Shown here: piece by piece, positions 1 to 7,499 of the stretch
Numbering within the stretch: position 1 is the first letter of the stretch
Layout: each line of letters starts with the position of its first letter
Source of the DNA: Elusimicrobiota bacterium
Lineage (GTDB): Bacteria; Elusimicrobiota; Elusimicrobia; FEN-1173
Reading direction: 5' to 3'
DNA length: 16,274 nt
Assembly (NCBI GenBank): GCA_016207625.1
Contig: JACQPF010000253.1
Span: 1-16,274 of the forward strand
Program-made: the position numbers and the translations under genes
Notes under the pieces: generated by a model
The model's input: the letters and a program-made list of their open reading frames with translations, nothing else
What the model was told of the DNA's origin: nothing
Database searches by the model: none

Positions 1-14
1 CCCTTATACTAATA

Positions 15-148
15 ATGTTACTGGGATGGTCCATCGCTTCCTGTGGGAAAATGTCGTCTACAGAAAGTCGGAAGCGGTGGCGGACAAGCGATCAGTTCGA
101 CGAAAGTTTCAACCAGGAGGCCCCGTCTGCATGCGGGGCCTCCTTTTT
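15..148 (+). other. Possible plus-strand small transcript or 3' end of an upstream unit
   Basis: The first 150 bases contain an 11-bp hairpin (31-41 pairing with 70-80, one G.U pair, 28-nt loop) followed by an intrinsic terminator at 115-148. A TATACT hexamer at 5-10 could be a -10 box for a transcript of about 130 nt, but any -35 box lies outside the window. It could equally be the 3' untranslated end of a gene to the left. I do not recognise it as tmRNA, 4.5S, 6S or RNase P RNA, and no convincing protein reading frame ends before the terminator. The direction (plus, converging on the operon) is the most secure part of this call. Confidence 0.25.
115..148 (+). terminator. Intrinsic terminator of a plus-strand unit
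   Basis: An 11-bp perfect GC-rich stem (arms 115-125 and 134-144, loop 126-133) is followed by a T-run (144-148). Read on the minus strand the stem has no T-run after it, so it serves a plus-strand transcript entering from the left and converging on the minus-strand operon. Confidence 0.8.
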
Positions 149-158
149 GCCGCTAGGC

Positions 159-183
159 AAAACCCCGGCTCGTCGGACGGGGT
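159..183 (-). terminator. Probable intrinsic terminator of the B12 operon
   Basis: On the minus strand, beginning 10 bases after the stop codon at 193, there is a 6-bp stem (ACCCCG, 178-183, pairing with CGGGGT, 162-167), a 10-nt loop and a TTTT tail (159-162). The stem and tail are short, so this is weaker than the plus-strand terminator beside it. Its position directly behind the last gene supports it. Confidence 0.5.
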
Positions 184-192
184 GATCCTTCG

Positions 193-1137
193 TCAGTTCG
201 GCAGGACGATGTATTCCAGTTCCAGAGGCTGTTGGGTGGTGTTCTCAAAGTAAAAAGGAGTGTCCGAGGGAACCGCCAGATAGCCGTAGTGCAGGTCTTT
301 TTCGGTGGTCCCGATGTAGGCCACGCCCCGGCCGCGGCTGACGCGGAAAATGGTTTTCTCGCCTGATTCGTATTTCGTGACGGTGCGGCATCCCGGCGGC
401 ACGCTGAAGGCCCCGATCCGCGCGGGAGACACGGTGGGCAAAAGCCCCTGCGAATGGTAAAAGGGAGCCGGCTCCACGATCACCTGCCGGGGATGCTCCT
501 CCGGAACCGTGACGCAGGCCCCGGCTCCACGTGTTTTCTTCCCGCGGCTTTCCACCGCTTTCAACAGCTTCCATTCGTTCCGGGACAACACATCGTCCAG
601 GCTTGTTTCACTGGCCGGGGTGTTGAAGACCAACCGCTCCTCGGTATCGCCGCGCAGCCGCCAATACTTCTTCATGATGTCCCAATAGACCTGGCTTTCC
701 GGCGTCTCCAAGCGGCGGTGGAGAGAGACGTTGTCCAGGAGCTTCTCGTATTCCAGCGCGTAGGTTTCCCAATATCTTTCGATGAGGCGTTTCGCGTTGG
801 GATCCTGCGGAAGGGTTTGGCCCCGGGAACGCTTGAGCCGCACGACTTGCGACGACGAGCGGAGCTCCTGGAGGTCCTGGTCCAGGACGGTGGGAGGAGT
901 GCTTCCTTGGACCATGTAATTGTCGTGGAGCTGCCGCAGGCGGGATTCGCCCGTTTTCAGAGCGCGCTGGTAATCATGATGCGCGGCGCGGACCCTCTCC
1001 TGCACCAGAGCCAGGACCTCCCCTTTTTCGGCGAGAAAGAATTTGTCTTTGCTCGCCGGCGCCGCCGGCGTTCTCGTCGGACAACAAAAAGACGCGCAGA
1101 AGAAAAGGAAAAAGAAGAGTGCGGTTGTCTTTGACAT
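193..1137 (-). CDS. Secreted protein of unknown function with a beta-rich C-terminus
   Basis: I do not recognise the family. The 314-residue product begins with a hydrophobic signal sequence (about residues 3-20, ALFFFLFFCASFCC) whose Cys residues could form a lipobox, so it should be exported and may be a lipoprotein. Residues about 35-200 are charged and helical-looking, with many Arg, Glu and Leu. The last 100 residues are beta-rich and Pro/Gly-containing (VPPGCRTVTKYESGEKTIF), which resembles a cupin-like beta-barrel, but I see no cupin metal-binding His cluster. The ATG at 1137 is preferred over an in-frame TTG at 1146. Neither has a clear Shine-Dalgarno sequence, and a TAG just upstream rules out a longer start. 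It lies 51 bases after btuB1 on the same strand with a probable terminator behind it, so it is likely the last gene of the operon. A role in corrinoid handling is guesswork. Confidence 0.7.
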   Translation of the reverse strand: MSKTTALFFFLFFCASFCCPTRTPAAPASKDKFFLAEKGEVLALVQERVRAAHHDYQRALKTGESRLRQLHDNYMVQGSTPPTVLDQDLQELRSSSQVVRLKRSRGQTLPQDPNAKRLIERYWETYALEYEKLLDNVSLHRRLETPESQVYWDIMKKYWRLRGDTEERLVFNTPASETSLDDVLSRNEWKLLKAVESRGKKTRGAGACVTVPEEHPRQVIVEPAPFYHSQGLLPTVSPARIGAFSVPPGCRTVTKYESGEKTIFRVSRGRGVAYIGTTEKDLHYGYLAVPSDTPFYFENTTQQPLELEYIVLPN

Positions 1138-1188
1138 GCACCACAAATTCTACATGCTCTCGGGACATATGGGAAGAGCCTAACGGGG

Positions 1189-3108
1189 CTAATCCACGAA
1201 CCGGATGGTGATGCCGCCTCGGAAGGTTCGGCCGGGGAGGGGCAGGCGGGTGGTGGCGAAAGTCGCCGGGTCGCTGCCGAATGCGTCCGCGTAGCGTTTG
1301 TTGGTGACATCGTCCAGGGCGAAGTAGAGGTCAGCGGCCAGGATCCTCTTTGTGAACCGTATGTCCCACAGCGTCATGGAGGGGAGCTTCAAGCCGTTCT
1401 CACCGTCGAGTTGGAATTGTTTATGGACGTAGCGAAGCGTGTTGGTGATGTTCCATCCGCCGGAAGAGGTCCATGTGAAGCGGTAGTGGGCGGTGTGCTT
1501 CGGGGTGAGCCGCAGGGGACGGTAGCGGCTTTGGGTGGAAGAGTTCCCCGCGGCCTCCAGGAAGGTGTAGCCGGCTTGGGACGAAACGGATTTGATCCGG
1601 TGAGGGACCTCCACTTCCACGCCGCGCATCTCCGCTCGAGGTGAGTTGTTGTACGTCGTCGGGCCGGCGGCGATTCGCTCCCGAAGGCGCGTGTAGAAAC
1701 CCGTCACGGAGACGTCCATGTTTTCCCGCGGTTGGAATTGGGCGCCCAGGTCGTAGGACCAGGCGGTTTCGGGCCTCAAGTCGGGGTTGCCGCTGAAGAA
1801 CGGACCGGCGAAATAGAGCTCCAGGAATGACGGTGCCCGGAACGAGCGCGCCGCGTTGACGGAGAGTTTGAGGTTCTCCGCCGCTCGGCAGACGGCTGTG
1901 AAGCGCGGGTTGACCACGTTGCCGAAGGCGCTGTGCTGGTCCAGCCGGGCCGCGGGAATGAAGTCCCACGTCCCGGCGCTCCAGGATTCCTGGACGTATA
2001 GGCCCCAATCCACGAGGTGTCTCGGCAGGCTTCCCACGGTGTTTTGTTTATCCCGTTCGTAAGAGGCGCCCAGTAAAAAGCCGCCAGGCAAGGAAAGGCG
2101 TGTGTCGTTACCGACGATGACATTGCTTTGCTCAAAAGAGGCGGCGGCTCCGGGGCTCGGAAAGAGGAGGTAGTCCTGGTCCGATCCATAGAGCAGGCTC
2201 TGGACGCTCCCCCATGCGCCCAAGGGGAGGTGGGCCTTCAGCCGGCCGGTGTTGAGGTCTTGCGAAACGCGTTGGTTGGGGTCGACCGGGATCCGCTCCT
2301 GGCGGTGCTCCCACGCCGGCTGGGGCACGAGAGTCCCCTGGGGGTCACCGGTATCGTGATCGGAGCGGGAGAGGTCCAGCGTGAGCCGCGCGCCGTTCCC
2401 AAAGGTGACGCCGCCGTTTCCCGATACGCTGACGTTCTTGGCGTCGGAGTTTTTCTGGAAGCCGTCGGTGAAATAGCGCGTGGCGAAGAAGGATCCGTCC
2501 CAGAGGTTTCCGCGGGCGCCGATGTGGGCCGAGTAATTCTGCGTGTCGAACCGGCGCAGGACGCCTTTCTCTGTCGGGAATGAGCGCATGTGCAGGCCCA
2601 CGCTGGAGTGCGTCCGGTCCGCGGTGTGCCGCTTGGTGAGGACGTGGATGACGCCGCCGACGGTGTTGGCCCCATAGAGCACGGAGGAGCCTCCGCGGAC
2701 CACCTCGATCCTTTCGATGTTGTCCGTGGGGATTTGGGAGACGTCGATGAACTGCGTCGACACGCCGCCCAAGGGCTGGTCGTCCACAAGCACTTGCACG
2801 TGGGCCGAGGAGGGGACTCCGCGCAGGCGCACCGTCGAGAAAGAGCCCAGGACGCCCGTCTTGTTCACGTCCAGGGAAGGCACGAGAACGAGCGCTTCCT
2901 CCAGCGTCCGCGCGCCGGACCGCAGGATCTCTTCCTTCGGGACCACGGAAATGTTCGACGGCAATGTCTCCATGGGGTCCGCCCGGCGGGTCACCGAGAG
3001 GAAAAGCGGTTTGGCCGGTTCCCCATCATCGACGGTCGCTTGCAAGAGGCCAGCGGTCCCCATCATTCCCGCAAAGACGATGGCCCAACGGGTGCGGATC
3101 GATTTCAC
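1189..3108 (-). CDS. btuB: TonB-dependent outer-membrane receptor, BtuB-like (set 1)
   Basis: Outer-membrane beta-barrel receptor that takes up a corrinoid using energy from TonB. The 639-residue length is normal for BtuB-type receptors. It has a signal peptide (residues 1 to about 24), a TonB-box-like stretch (LFLSVTRRA), a plug domain with the typical IERIEVVRGGSSVLYGANTVGG block, and a barrel with late receptor motifs (FRAPSFLELYF, NPDLRPETAWSYD). I place the start at the GTG at 3108: a strong GGAGGAGG lies 7 bases upstream, a signal peptide follows, and GTGA overlaps the btuD1 stop. An in-frame upstream extension to 3297 would run inside btuD1 and lacks a signal peptide at its N-terminus. 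The chain ends in FVD rather than in the usual terminal Phe. Substrate identity rests on the B12 context; the receptor family also includes siderophore and heme receptors. Confidence 0.88.
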   Translation of the reverse strand: MKSIRTRWAIVFAGMMGTAGLLQATVDDGEPAKPLFLSVTRRADPMETLPSNISVVPKEEILRSGARTLEEALVLVPSLDVNKTGVLGSFSTVRLRGVPSSAHVQVLVDDQPLGGVSTQFIDVSQIPTDNIERIEVVRGGSSVLYGANTVGGVIHVLTKRHTADRTHSSVGLHMRSFPTEKGVLRRFDTQNYSAHIGARGNLWDGSFFATRYFTDGFQKNSDAKNVSVSGNGGVTFGNGARLTLDLSRSDHDTGDPQGTLVPQPAWEHRQERIPVDPNQRVSQDLNTGRLKAHLPLGAWGSVQSLLYGSDQDYLLFPSPGAAASFEQSNVIVGNDTRLSLPGGFLLGASYERDKQNTVGSLPRHLVDWGLYVQESWSAGTWDFIPAARLDQHSAFGNVVNPRFTAVCRAAENLKLSVNAARSFRAPSFLELYFAGPFFSGNPDLRPETAWSYDLGAQFQPRENMDVSVTGFYTRLRERIAAGPTTYNNSPRAEMRGVEVEVPHRIKSVSSQAGYTFLEAAGNSSTQSRYRPLRLTPKHTAHYRFTWTSSGGWNITNTLRYVHKQFQLDGENGLKLPSMTLWDIRFTKRILAADLYFALDDVTNKRYADAFGSDPATFATTRLPLPGRTFRGGITIRFVD

Positions 3109-3923
3109 TGAGAGGCCTCCTCCTGATTTCGTAGGGTATGAAAAAAGTTCACGTACTTCCGGTCCGTGCCCGCCTCGCGGGTGACTTCCACCGGGATCTC
3201 GTAGACGCGTTCCAGGAGCTCCGGCGTGAGGACGTCCGCCGTCCGGCCCTGGGCGACGACGCGCCCGTCCTTCATCAACAAGCTCCGCGGACACCACTCC
3301 ATGGCCAGATGGACGTCGTGCAGCACCGCCACCACCGCCAGGCCGTTTTCCGTTCGGCGTTTTTCAACGAGGTGGAGCAAATCCATTTGGTGATGAGGGT
3401 CCAGGTGCGCCGTGGGTTCGTCCAAGAGGAGGACTTGGGGCTCCTGGGCCAGCGCGCGCGCGAGGAGGACCCGGCGCCTTTCGCCGCCGGACAGATGCGT
3501 CGTGAGGCGGTCCCGGATCGCCCAAAGGTCCGTTTGACGGAGGGCGGATGCGACGATCTCTTGATCGCGCGGGGTGTGTCCGCCCCACCACCCTCCGTGG
3601 GAATACCGTCCGAGGGAAACCATCTGCTCCACGGTCACGGGGAACACGGAGATCATCTCTTGAGGGACCAGGGCCACCCGGCGCGCAGCGCATTTTTGCG
3701 AGAGGTCCTCCAAGCTTTGGCCGGACACCGTGAAGCGGCCCGATCGCGGTTTCAGCACGCGGCACAGCAAGCGGAGCAACGTGGATTTCCCGCTCCCGTT
3801 GGGGCCCAGCACGCCGAGCAAGTCCCCTTTCTCCATGGAAAATGAGACGTCCTGAAGGGAAAACGAGGACGCGGGACCGGAAGGATAAGAGAAAGAAAGG
3901 GATTCGGCCGCGAGGAGGCTCAT
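3105..3923 (-). CDS. btuD: ABC transporter ATPase, BtuD/FecE type (set 1)
   Basis: Cytoplasmic ATPase subunit that powers corrinoid import through the BtuC-type permease encoded just upstream. The 272-residue protein has the complete nucleotide-binding set: Walker A GPNGSGKST (40-48), Q-loop Gln88, signature LSGGE (144-148), Walker B VLLLDEP (164-170) and switch His202. No catalytic residue is missing. Its ATG forms an ATGA overlap with the btuC1 stop, and its own TGA overlaps the GTG of btuB1, so all four set-1 genes are translationally coupled. The sequence alone does not separate B12 from siderophore or heme ATPases of the same family; the operon and its riboswitch supply the substrate assignment. 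Confidence 0.92.
   Translation of the reverse strand: MSLLAAESLSFSYPSGPASSFSLQDVSFSMEKGDLLGVLGPNGSGKSTLLRLLCRVLKPRSGRFTVSGQSLEDLSQKCAARRVALVPQEMISVFPVTVEQMVSLGRYSHGGWWGGHTPRDQEIVASALRQTDLWAIRDRLTTHLSGGERRRVLLARALAQEPQVLLLDEPTAHLDPHHQMDLLHLVEKRRTENGLAVVAVLHDVHLAMEWCPRSLLMKDGRVVAQGRTADVLTPELLERVYEIPVEVTREAGTDRKYVNFFHTLRNQEEASQ
3116..3123 (-). promoter_or_regulatory. Ribosome binding site deciding the GTG start of btuB1
   Basis: GGAGGAGG on the minus strand, 7 bases upstream of the GTG at 3106-3108 and inside the end of btuD1. It selects the GTG over longer in-frame starts. Confidence 0.8.
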
Positions 3924-4939
3924 AGGAGTTTACGCCGTTCGCGGCGGAGGATGTAAATGAAAAACGGGGCTCCGATCATGGCGGTCACCACGCCGACCGG
4001 GATTTCCTGGGGCGCCAGCAAGGTCCGGCCGACGGCGTCCGCCAAAACGGCCAAGACGGCGCCCAGGAACGCCGAGAGGGGAAGGACCGCGCGGTGGTCC
4101 GAGCCGAAGAGGAGGCGCGCGATGTGCGGCATCACCAGGCCGACGAAGGGAATGATGCCGTTGAAGGTCACGGCCAGGCCCGTCAACAAAGCGCAGAGGA
4201 GCACCAAGCCCCACTTGGCTCGTTCCGCGTTCAGGCCGAGAGTGAGGGCGGTTTCTTCCCCATGGGCCAGGAGGTTCAACGCCGGCCCGAAAAGGAAAAG
4301 CGCCCCCAGCCCGACAAGGGAGAGAACCATGAGAGGAATGAGGGTCTGGTAGGGAAGGGCGGTCAGGCTTCCCAGAAGCCAGAAGAGGATGCTGGCGGAC
4401 TCATGGCTCCGGGCTTGGGAAATGATGAACGTTAACAGAGAGGCGGTGAACGAGTGAATCGCCACCCCGGCCAGGACCATTAACGACACATTAGGAGATC
4501 CTTGGATCCGCGAGAGCATCAACACCACCAGCAATGTGAGGGCCGCGCCAAAACAGGCGTAAGGGGCGGGCGAGGCCGCGCCCAAAAGAAGGCCGATGAC
4601 CGAACCCAGTGCGGCACCGCCCGAAATGCCGAGCAGGTACGGGTCCGCCAGAGGGTTGCGGAAGAGGGCTTGGAGCGCGGCTCCGACGGAAGCCAAGAGC
4701 GCGCCCACCGTCGCGGCCATCAACACGCGCGGCAAGCGGATGAATATGAAGATTTCGGCCGCCCGGCCGGACGTCGAGTCCAGCCGGCCTTGAAGGGATT
4801 GCCAGAGAATCGTGAACAATTCGCGCCAGCCGATGGAAACGCTCCCCATTTTCAAAGCCACGAGAAAAGCGGCGGAACCAATCAGAAGCAGCCAGCCGAC
4901 TCCTCCGCCGCGTTTCCAAAACGAGCGAGGGCGCGTCAC
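3920..4939 (-). CDS. btuC: Corrinoid ABC permease, BtuC/FecCD family (set 1)
   Basis: Inner-membrane permease of the FecCD family, 339 residues, of the length and hydrophobicity expected for about ten membrane helices. Family motifs are present in order: RLPRVL after the first helix, FRNPLADPYLLGISGGA, a central IPFVGLVMPHIARLLFG segment that would contact the ATPase, and ADAVGRTLLAPQEIPVGV near the end. The start is a GTG forming a GTGA overlap with the stop of btuF1. It would work as a dimer with BtuD1 and receive substrate from BtuF1. It is clearly diverged from the second permease at 10250-11260, so this is not a recent tandem duplication. Confidence 0.92.
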   Translation of the reverse strand: MTRPRSFWKRGGGVGWLLLIGSAAFLVALKMGSVSIGWRELFTILWQSLQGRLDSTSGRAAEIFIFIRLPRVLMAATVGALLASVGAALQALFRNPLADPYLLGISGGAALGSVIGLLLGAASPAPYACFGAALTLLVVLMLSRIQGSPNVSLMVLAGVAIHSFTASLLTFIISQARSHESASILFWLLGSLTALPYQTLIPLMVLSLVGLGALFLFGPALNLLAHGEETALTLGLNAERAKWGLVLLCALLTGLAVTFNGIIPFVGLVMPHIARLLFGSDHRAVLPLSAFLGAVLAVLADAVGRTLLAPQEIPVGVVTAMIGAPFFIYILRRERRKLL

Positions 4940-5763
4940 GGCCGGACCTCAAGCCCGTAAAGGATGCCGACCAGCTCCTCAAACGCCTGGACGATGCCGG
5001 GTCCCGCGCGGGAGAATTTGTCCGGGTCCACAACGATCACGCGGCCGTTTTTCACGGCCGGGAGTCGTTCCCACCCGGGCCGGCGGGCGATTTCATCGGA
5101 GGAAACGATTCCCGTGTGGAGGATGAACTCGGGAGAATGCTCCGCGACCCATTCCGAAGAAACGAGCGGCATGGAGTTCCTGGAAGGGGGCATGATGTTT
5201 TTCGCTTTGGCCCGGCTCAGGAGATGGCCCTGCAGGCTGGACGGCGCGCAGGCCTGAAACGGGCGGGGCCAGATCTCGAAATACACGCTCGGGCCATTTG
5301 CGGACGGCAGCCGCGATTCGATTTTTTTCACACGGGCACGGCACGTTTGCACGAGGGCTTCGGCGGTGGACGTGCGGTCCAAAAGGGCGCCCATCTTCTG
5401 AATGATAGAAAAAACGTCCTCCATGGTTTGGGCGCCGGTGCCGGGAAGGAAAAGAACCTGCAGGCGGAAACGCTTGAATTCGTTCTCGAAACGCTCATGG
5501 GAATTGTCCGCCAACACCAAATCCGGCTTCAGAGCGATGAGCGCTTCCCAGTTGGGTTCCAGCCCGCCCACCCGCGGTACGCCCGGCCACGCGCCCTTTT
5601 TTTCCACGTCGCTCACCCCCACCAGGAATTCTCCCGCGCCCAACGCCTGGACAATCTCCGTGTGGGACGGCAAAAGGGACACCAAACGTCTTGGCGCGGC
5701 CGCCAAGGGTTGGGAGAGGAAAAGGAAAGTCGCTCCAAAGAAGATGGAAACGAAAGATCTCAT
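4936..5763 (-). CDS. btuF: Periplasmic corrinoid-binding protein, BtuF-like (set 1)
   Basis: Periplasmic solute-binding protein, 275 residues, that would deliver a corrinoid to the BtuC1/BtuD1 transporter. It has a signal peptide (residues 1 to about 23, cleavage near PLAAA) and then the class III binding-protein pattern RRLVSLLPSHTEIVQALG, VGVSDV and an NWEALIALKPDLVLA block. The start is taken at the ATG at 5763 because it begins a proper signal peptide and forms an ATGA overlap with the stop of the preceding gene. A longer in-frame start at 5829 would put a non-secretory stretch ahead of the signal sequence and overlap the upstream gene. It lacks the DYCxYP motif seen in BtuF2, which may mean a different ligand preference. 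Confidence 0.88.
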   Translation of the reverse strand: MRSFVSIFFGATFLFLSQPLAAAPRRLVSLLPSHTEIVQALGAGEFLVGVSDVEKKGAWPGVPRVGGLEPNWEALIALKPDLVLADNSHERFENEFKRFRLQVLFLPGTGAQTMEDVFSIIQKMGALLDRTSTAEALVQTCRARVKKIESRLPSANGPSVYFEIWPRPFQACAPSSLQGHLLSRAKAKNIMPPSRNSMPLVSSEWVAEHSPEFILHTGIVSSDEIARRPGWERLPAVKNGRVIVVDPDKFSRAGPGIVQAFEELVGILYGLEVRP

Positions 5764-6743
5764 GGTACCGGCCAAGCGCCGCAGAGGCGGCAAAAGTCCG
5801 TGGCGGGATCCGCCAGGGCCACCTTGCAATCGGGGCAGCGCCTTTGCGCAGATCGCGCCGCGCCGCCGGGCGAGTTCAGGGGAGGGCCGAATTGCGAGCG
5901 GTAAAGCTTGTAGTAATGAAGATGCTCTTTATCGCGCAGCCGGACGCCGTCGGCTTTCAGGAACATCTCGGCCTCCTTGGAAAAATCCCCATCCGTGAAG
6001 CGTTTGCCGAAAAAAGACGTCAGCCCGGTCGTGCCGGAGCCCATCTCAAGGGGGCATTTCTCCCGCCAGAGAAGATCCTCGGAAATCTCTCCTTCAAAGG
6101 CCTGTCGCAGGAGCGCTTTGCCGAATTTCCGGCCGCCATGCTCCGCGATCAAGGCCTCCGGCGGGACCTTCTCGGCCAGTTCTCTGACCGCCGGATGCAG
6201 GTAGGGCGTCTGTACGTCCACGTCCATATGCCGGCCGAGGTCCAGGCTGCTGAAATGCATGATCCGCCAAAGGCGCCTGAGGAACGTGGGAAGTTTATCC
6301 ATGGGATGAGAGAGCGCGAAGCTGTAGCCGGCGAAAAGCTCGTCGGCGCCGTCGCCCGTGAGGACAGACGTCACGTGGAGTTCTTTGAGCATCAGCAAAC
6401 CCACATGGAGGGCCACGGAGTTCCGGACGGTCATGGGATCGAACGTCTTCAGCATGCGGATCGTTTGCGGCAGGATGCCGAGCAGGTTGTCGAAGTCCGG
6501 GCGGACCCAGACGTGAGTCAGGCCGAATTCTTTTGCCGCGCGCGCGGCGTACGTTTCATCTTCCGATCGCCCGGGGACGGCCACGGTGACGGCCATCAGA
6601 CCCTTCCTGCGGGAGGCCAAATAGGCCAGGACGGAAGTGTCTAGCCCTCCGGAGAAAAGGACGGCCGGGGCGTCCATTTGCGGGAGGACGTTTTCAAGCG
6701 CGGCGCGGATTTTACGCGGCCATGATGATTCTGCGTTCGGCAT
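5760..6743 (-). CDS. Asparagine-synthetase-like PP-loop ligase with C-terminal zinc ribbon, no glutaminase domain
   Basis: The 327-residue protein matches the synthetase half of asparagine synthetase B. It has the ATP-pyrophosphatase loop SGGLDTS (31-37) and the second active-site block GDGADELFAGY (130-140). The N-terminal Cys-dependent glutaminase domain is absent, so nitrogen or an amine would have to come from elsewhere. The C-terminus carries CX2C-X11-CX2C (Cys303, 306, 318, 321), a likely zinc ribbon. Enzymes of this fold activate a carboxylate as an acyl-AMP and then form an amide. It sits 12 bases after cobS and overlaps btuF1 by ATGA, so it is firmly inside the corrinoid operon. Because CbiB/CobD and CbiZ are missing here, amide formation on the corrinoid (for example attaching an aminoalcohol to cobyric acid, or restoring a side-chain amide) is a reasonable but untested guess. 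Ordinary asparagine synthesis is the alternative. Confidence 0.8.
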   Translation of the reverse strand: MPNAESSWPRKIRAALENVLPQMDAPAVLFSGGLDTSVLAYLASRRKGLMAVTVAVPGRSEDETYAARAAKEFGLTHVWVRPDFDNLLGILPQTIRMLKTFDPMTVRNSVALHVGLLMLKELHVTSVLTGDGADELFAGYSFALSHPMDKLPTFLRRLWRIMHFSSLDLGRHMDVDVQTPYLHPAVRELAEKVPPEALIAEHGGRKFGKALLRQAFEGEISEDLLWREKCPLEMGSGTTGLTSFFGKRFTDGDFSKEAEMFLKADGVRLRDKEHLHYYKLYRSQFGPPLNSPGGAARSAQRRCPDCKVALADPATDFCRLCGAWPVP

Positions 6744-6755
6744 ATGTTTCTATTT

Positions 6756-7487
6756 TTACAATAAAAAGAGGAGGAACCATACAGCCTCGATGATCTCGCA
6801 TGTGGCGCCGAGGGTGTCCCCCGTGTAGCCGTCGATTTTCCCGTGGACATACGCGCTGAAGCCCCACGCGGAGGCTAAACAAACTCCCCCAAAAATCACA
6901 CCGGGGCCGCCCATGACTGTCGCCGCCAAGGCCAGGAGAGATAGGCCGGACCACGCCGCTCTGGCCTTGGTGCGGCCGCTTTGAAACGCCGTGGCCAAGC
7001 CCCCTTCGGTTCGCGCATAGGAAAAGAGCCCCATCACCAGCCCCATGGCGCAACGGCCGGCCACGGGCGCTAAGAGCAGCGCTTTCCACCGCCATGGGGA
7101 CGGCAGTGAACAGATGGCAGCCATTTTGAGCGCCAAAATCGAAACCACAGCGACCACCCCCATGGGACCGCTTCGGGGATCCCGCATGATGTCCAGCATT
7201 TTTTCCCGTGAGCGAAAACTGAATACGCCGTCGGCGGTGTCCGCCAGGCCGTCGATGTGGAGGCCCCGAGAGAGACCGGCCAAGGACACCACCGTCAGCA
7301 CCGCTTGCACCGCGGGAGGAAAAACAAACCCCCAGAGCCCATCGAGGAGGCAAAGGACCGCTCCGATCAAGAGCCCCGCGACGGGAAACCACCACACGGC
7401 TCCTTCCAGGGCCCGGGGTTCTTCTTGGGAGGAACGGGGCACGGGGAAAACGGTGAGAAACCCGAGGGCCGCGAAAAGGGACGTCAT
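6756..7487 (-). CDS. cobS: Adenosylcobinamide-GDP ribazoletransferase (cobalamin synthase)
   Basis: Integral membrane enzyme that joins adenosylcobinamide-GDP to alpha-ribazole(-5'-phosphate), the last assembly step of the cobamide. The 243-residue protein is of family length and has the diagnostic CobS motifs: LHIDGLADTADG with its acidic metal-binding residues, MRDPRSGPMGV, the GRCAM helix and GYTGDTLGATCEI near the C-terminus. Several hydrophobic helices separate them. The N-terminus (LGFLTVFPVP) is the expected CobS start, which supports the ATG at 7487. It is separated from cobT by 12 bases and from the downstream PP-loop gene by 12 bases. Confidence 0.96.
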   Translation of the reverse strand: MTSLFAALGFLTVFPVPRSSQEEPRALEGAVWWFPVAGLLIGAVLCLLDGLWGFVFPPAVQAVLTVVSLAGLSRGLHIDGLADTADGVFSFRSREKMLDIMRDPRSGPMGVVAVVSILALKMAAICSLPSPWRWKALLLAPVAGRCAMGLVMGLFSYARTEGGLATAFQSGRTKARAAWSGLSLLALAATVMGGPGVIFGGVCLASAWGFSAYVHGKIDGYTGDTLGATCEIIEAVWFLLFLL

Positions 7488-7499
7488 TCCTTGGTCGGA

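Noticed and set aside
15..185. Plus-strand frame giving a lipoprotein-like N-terminus (MLLGWSIASCGK) at the left edge
   Set aside because: Its stop codon lies 35 bases beyond a strong plus-strand terminator, there is no ribosome binding site, and the later residues look like translated terminator and spacer.
454..1134. Long plus-strand open frame opposite the secreted-protein gene
   Set aside because: Antisense shadow in GC-rich DNA: no family motifs and no start signals, while the minus-strand product has a signal peptide and fits the operon.
1147..1180. Possible internal promoter (TTCCCA, 17 bases, TAGAAT) before the last gene
   Set aside because: The -35 box matches only four of six positions, and the predicted start would leave a leader of about three bases; too weak to call.
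5691..6644. 317-codon plus-strand open frame opposite the PP-loop gene
   Set aside because: The minus strand encodes clear asparagine-synthetase motifs and a zinc ribbon; the plus-strand translation is Arg/Ala-rich without any recognisable domain.
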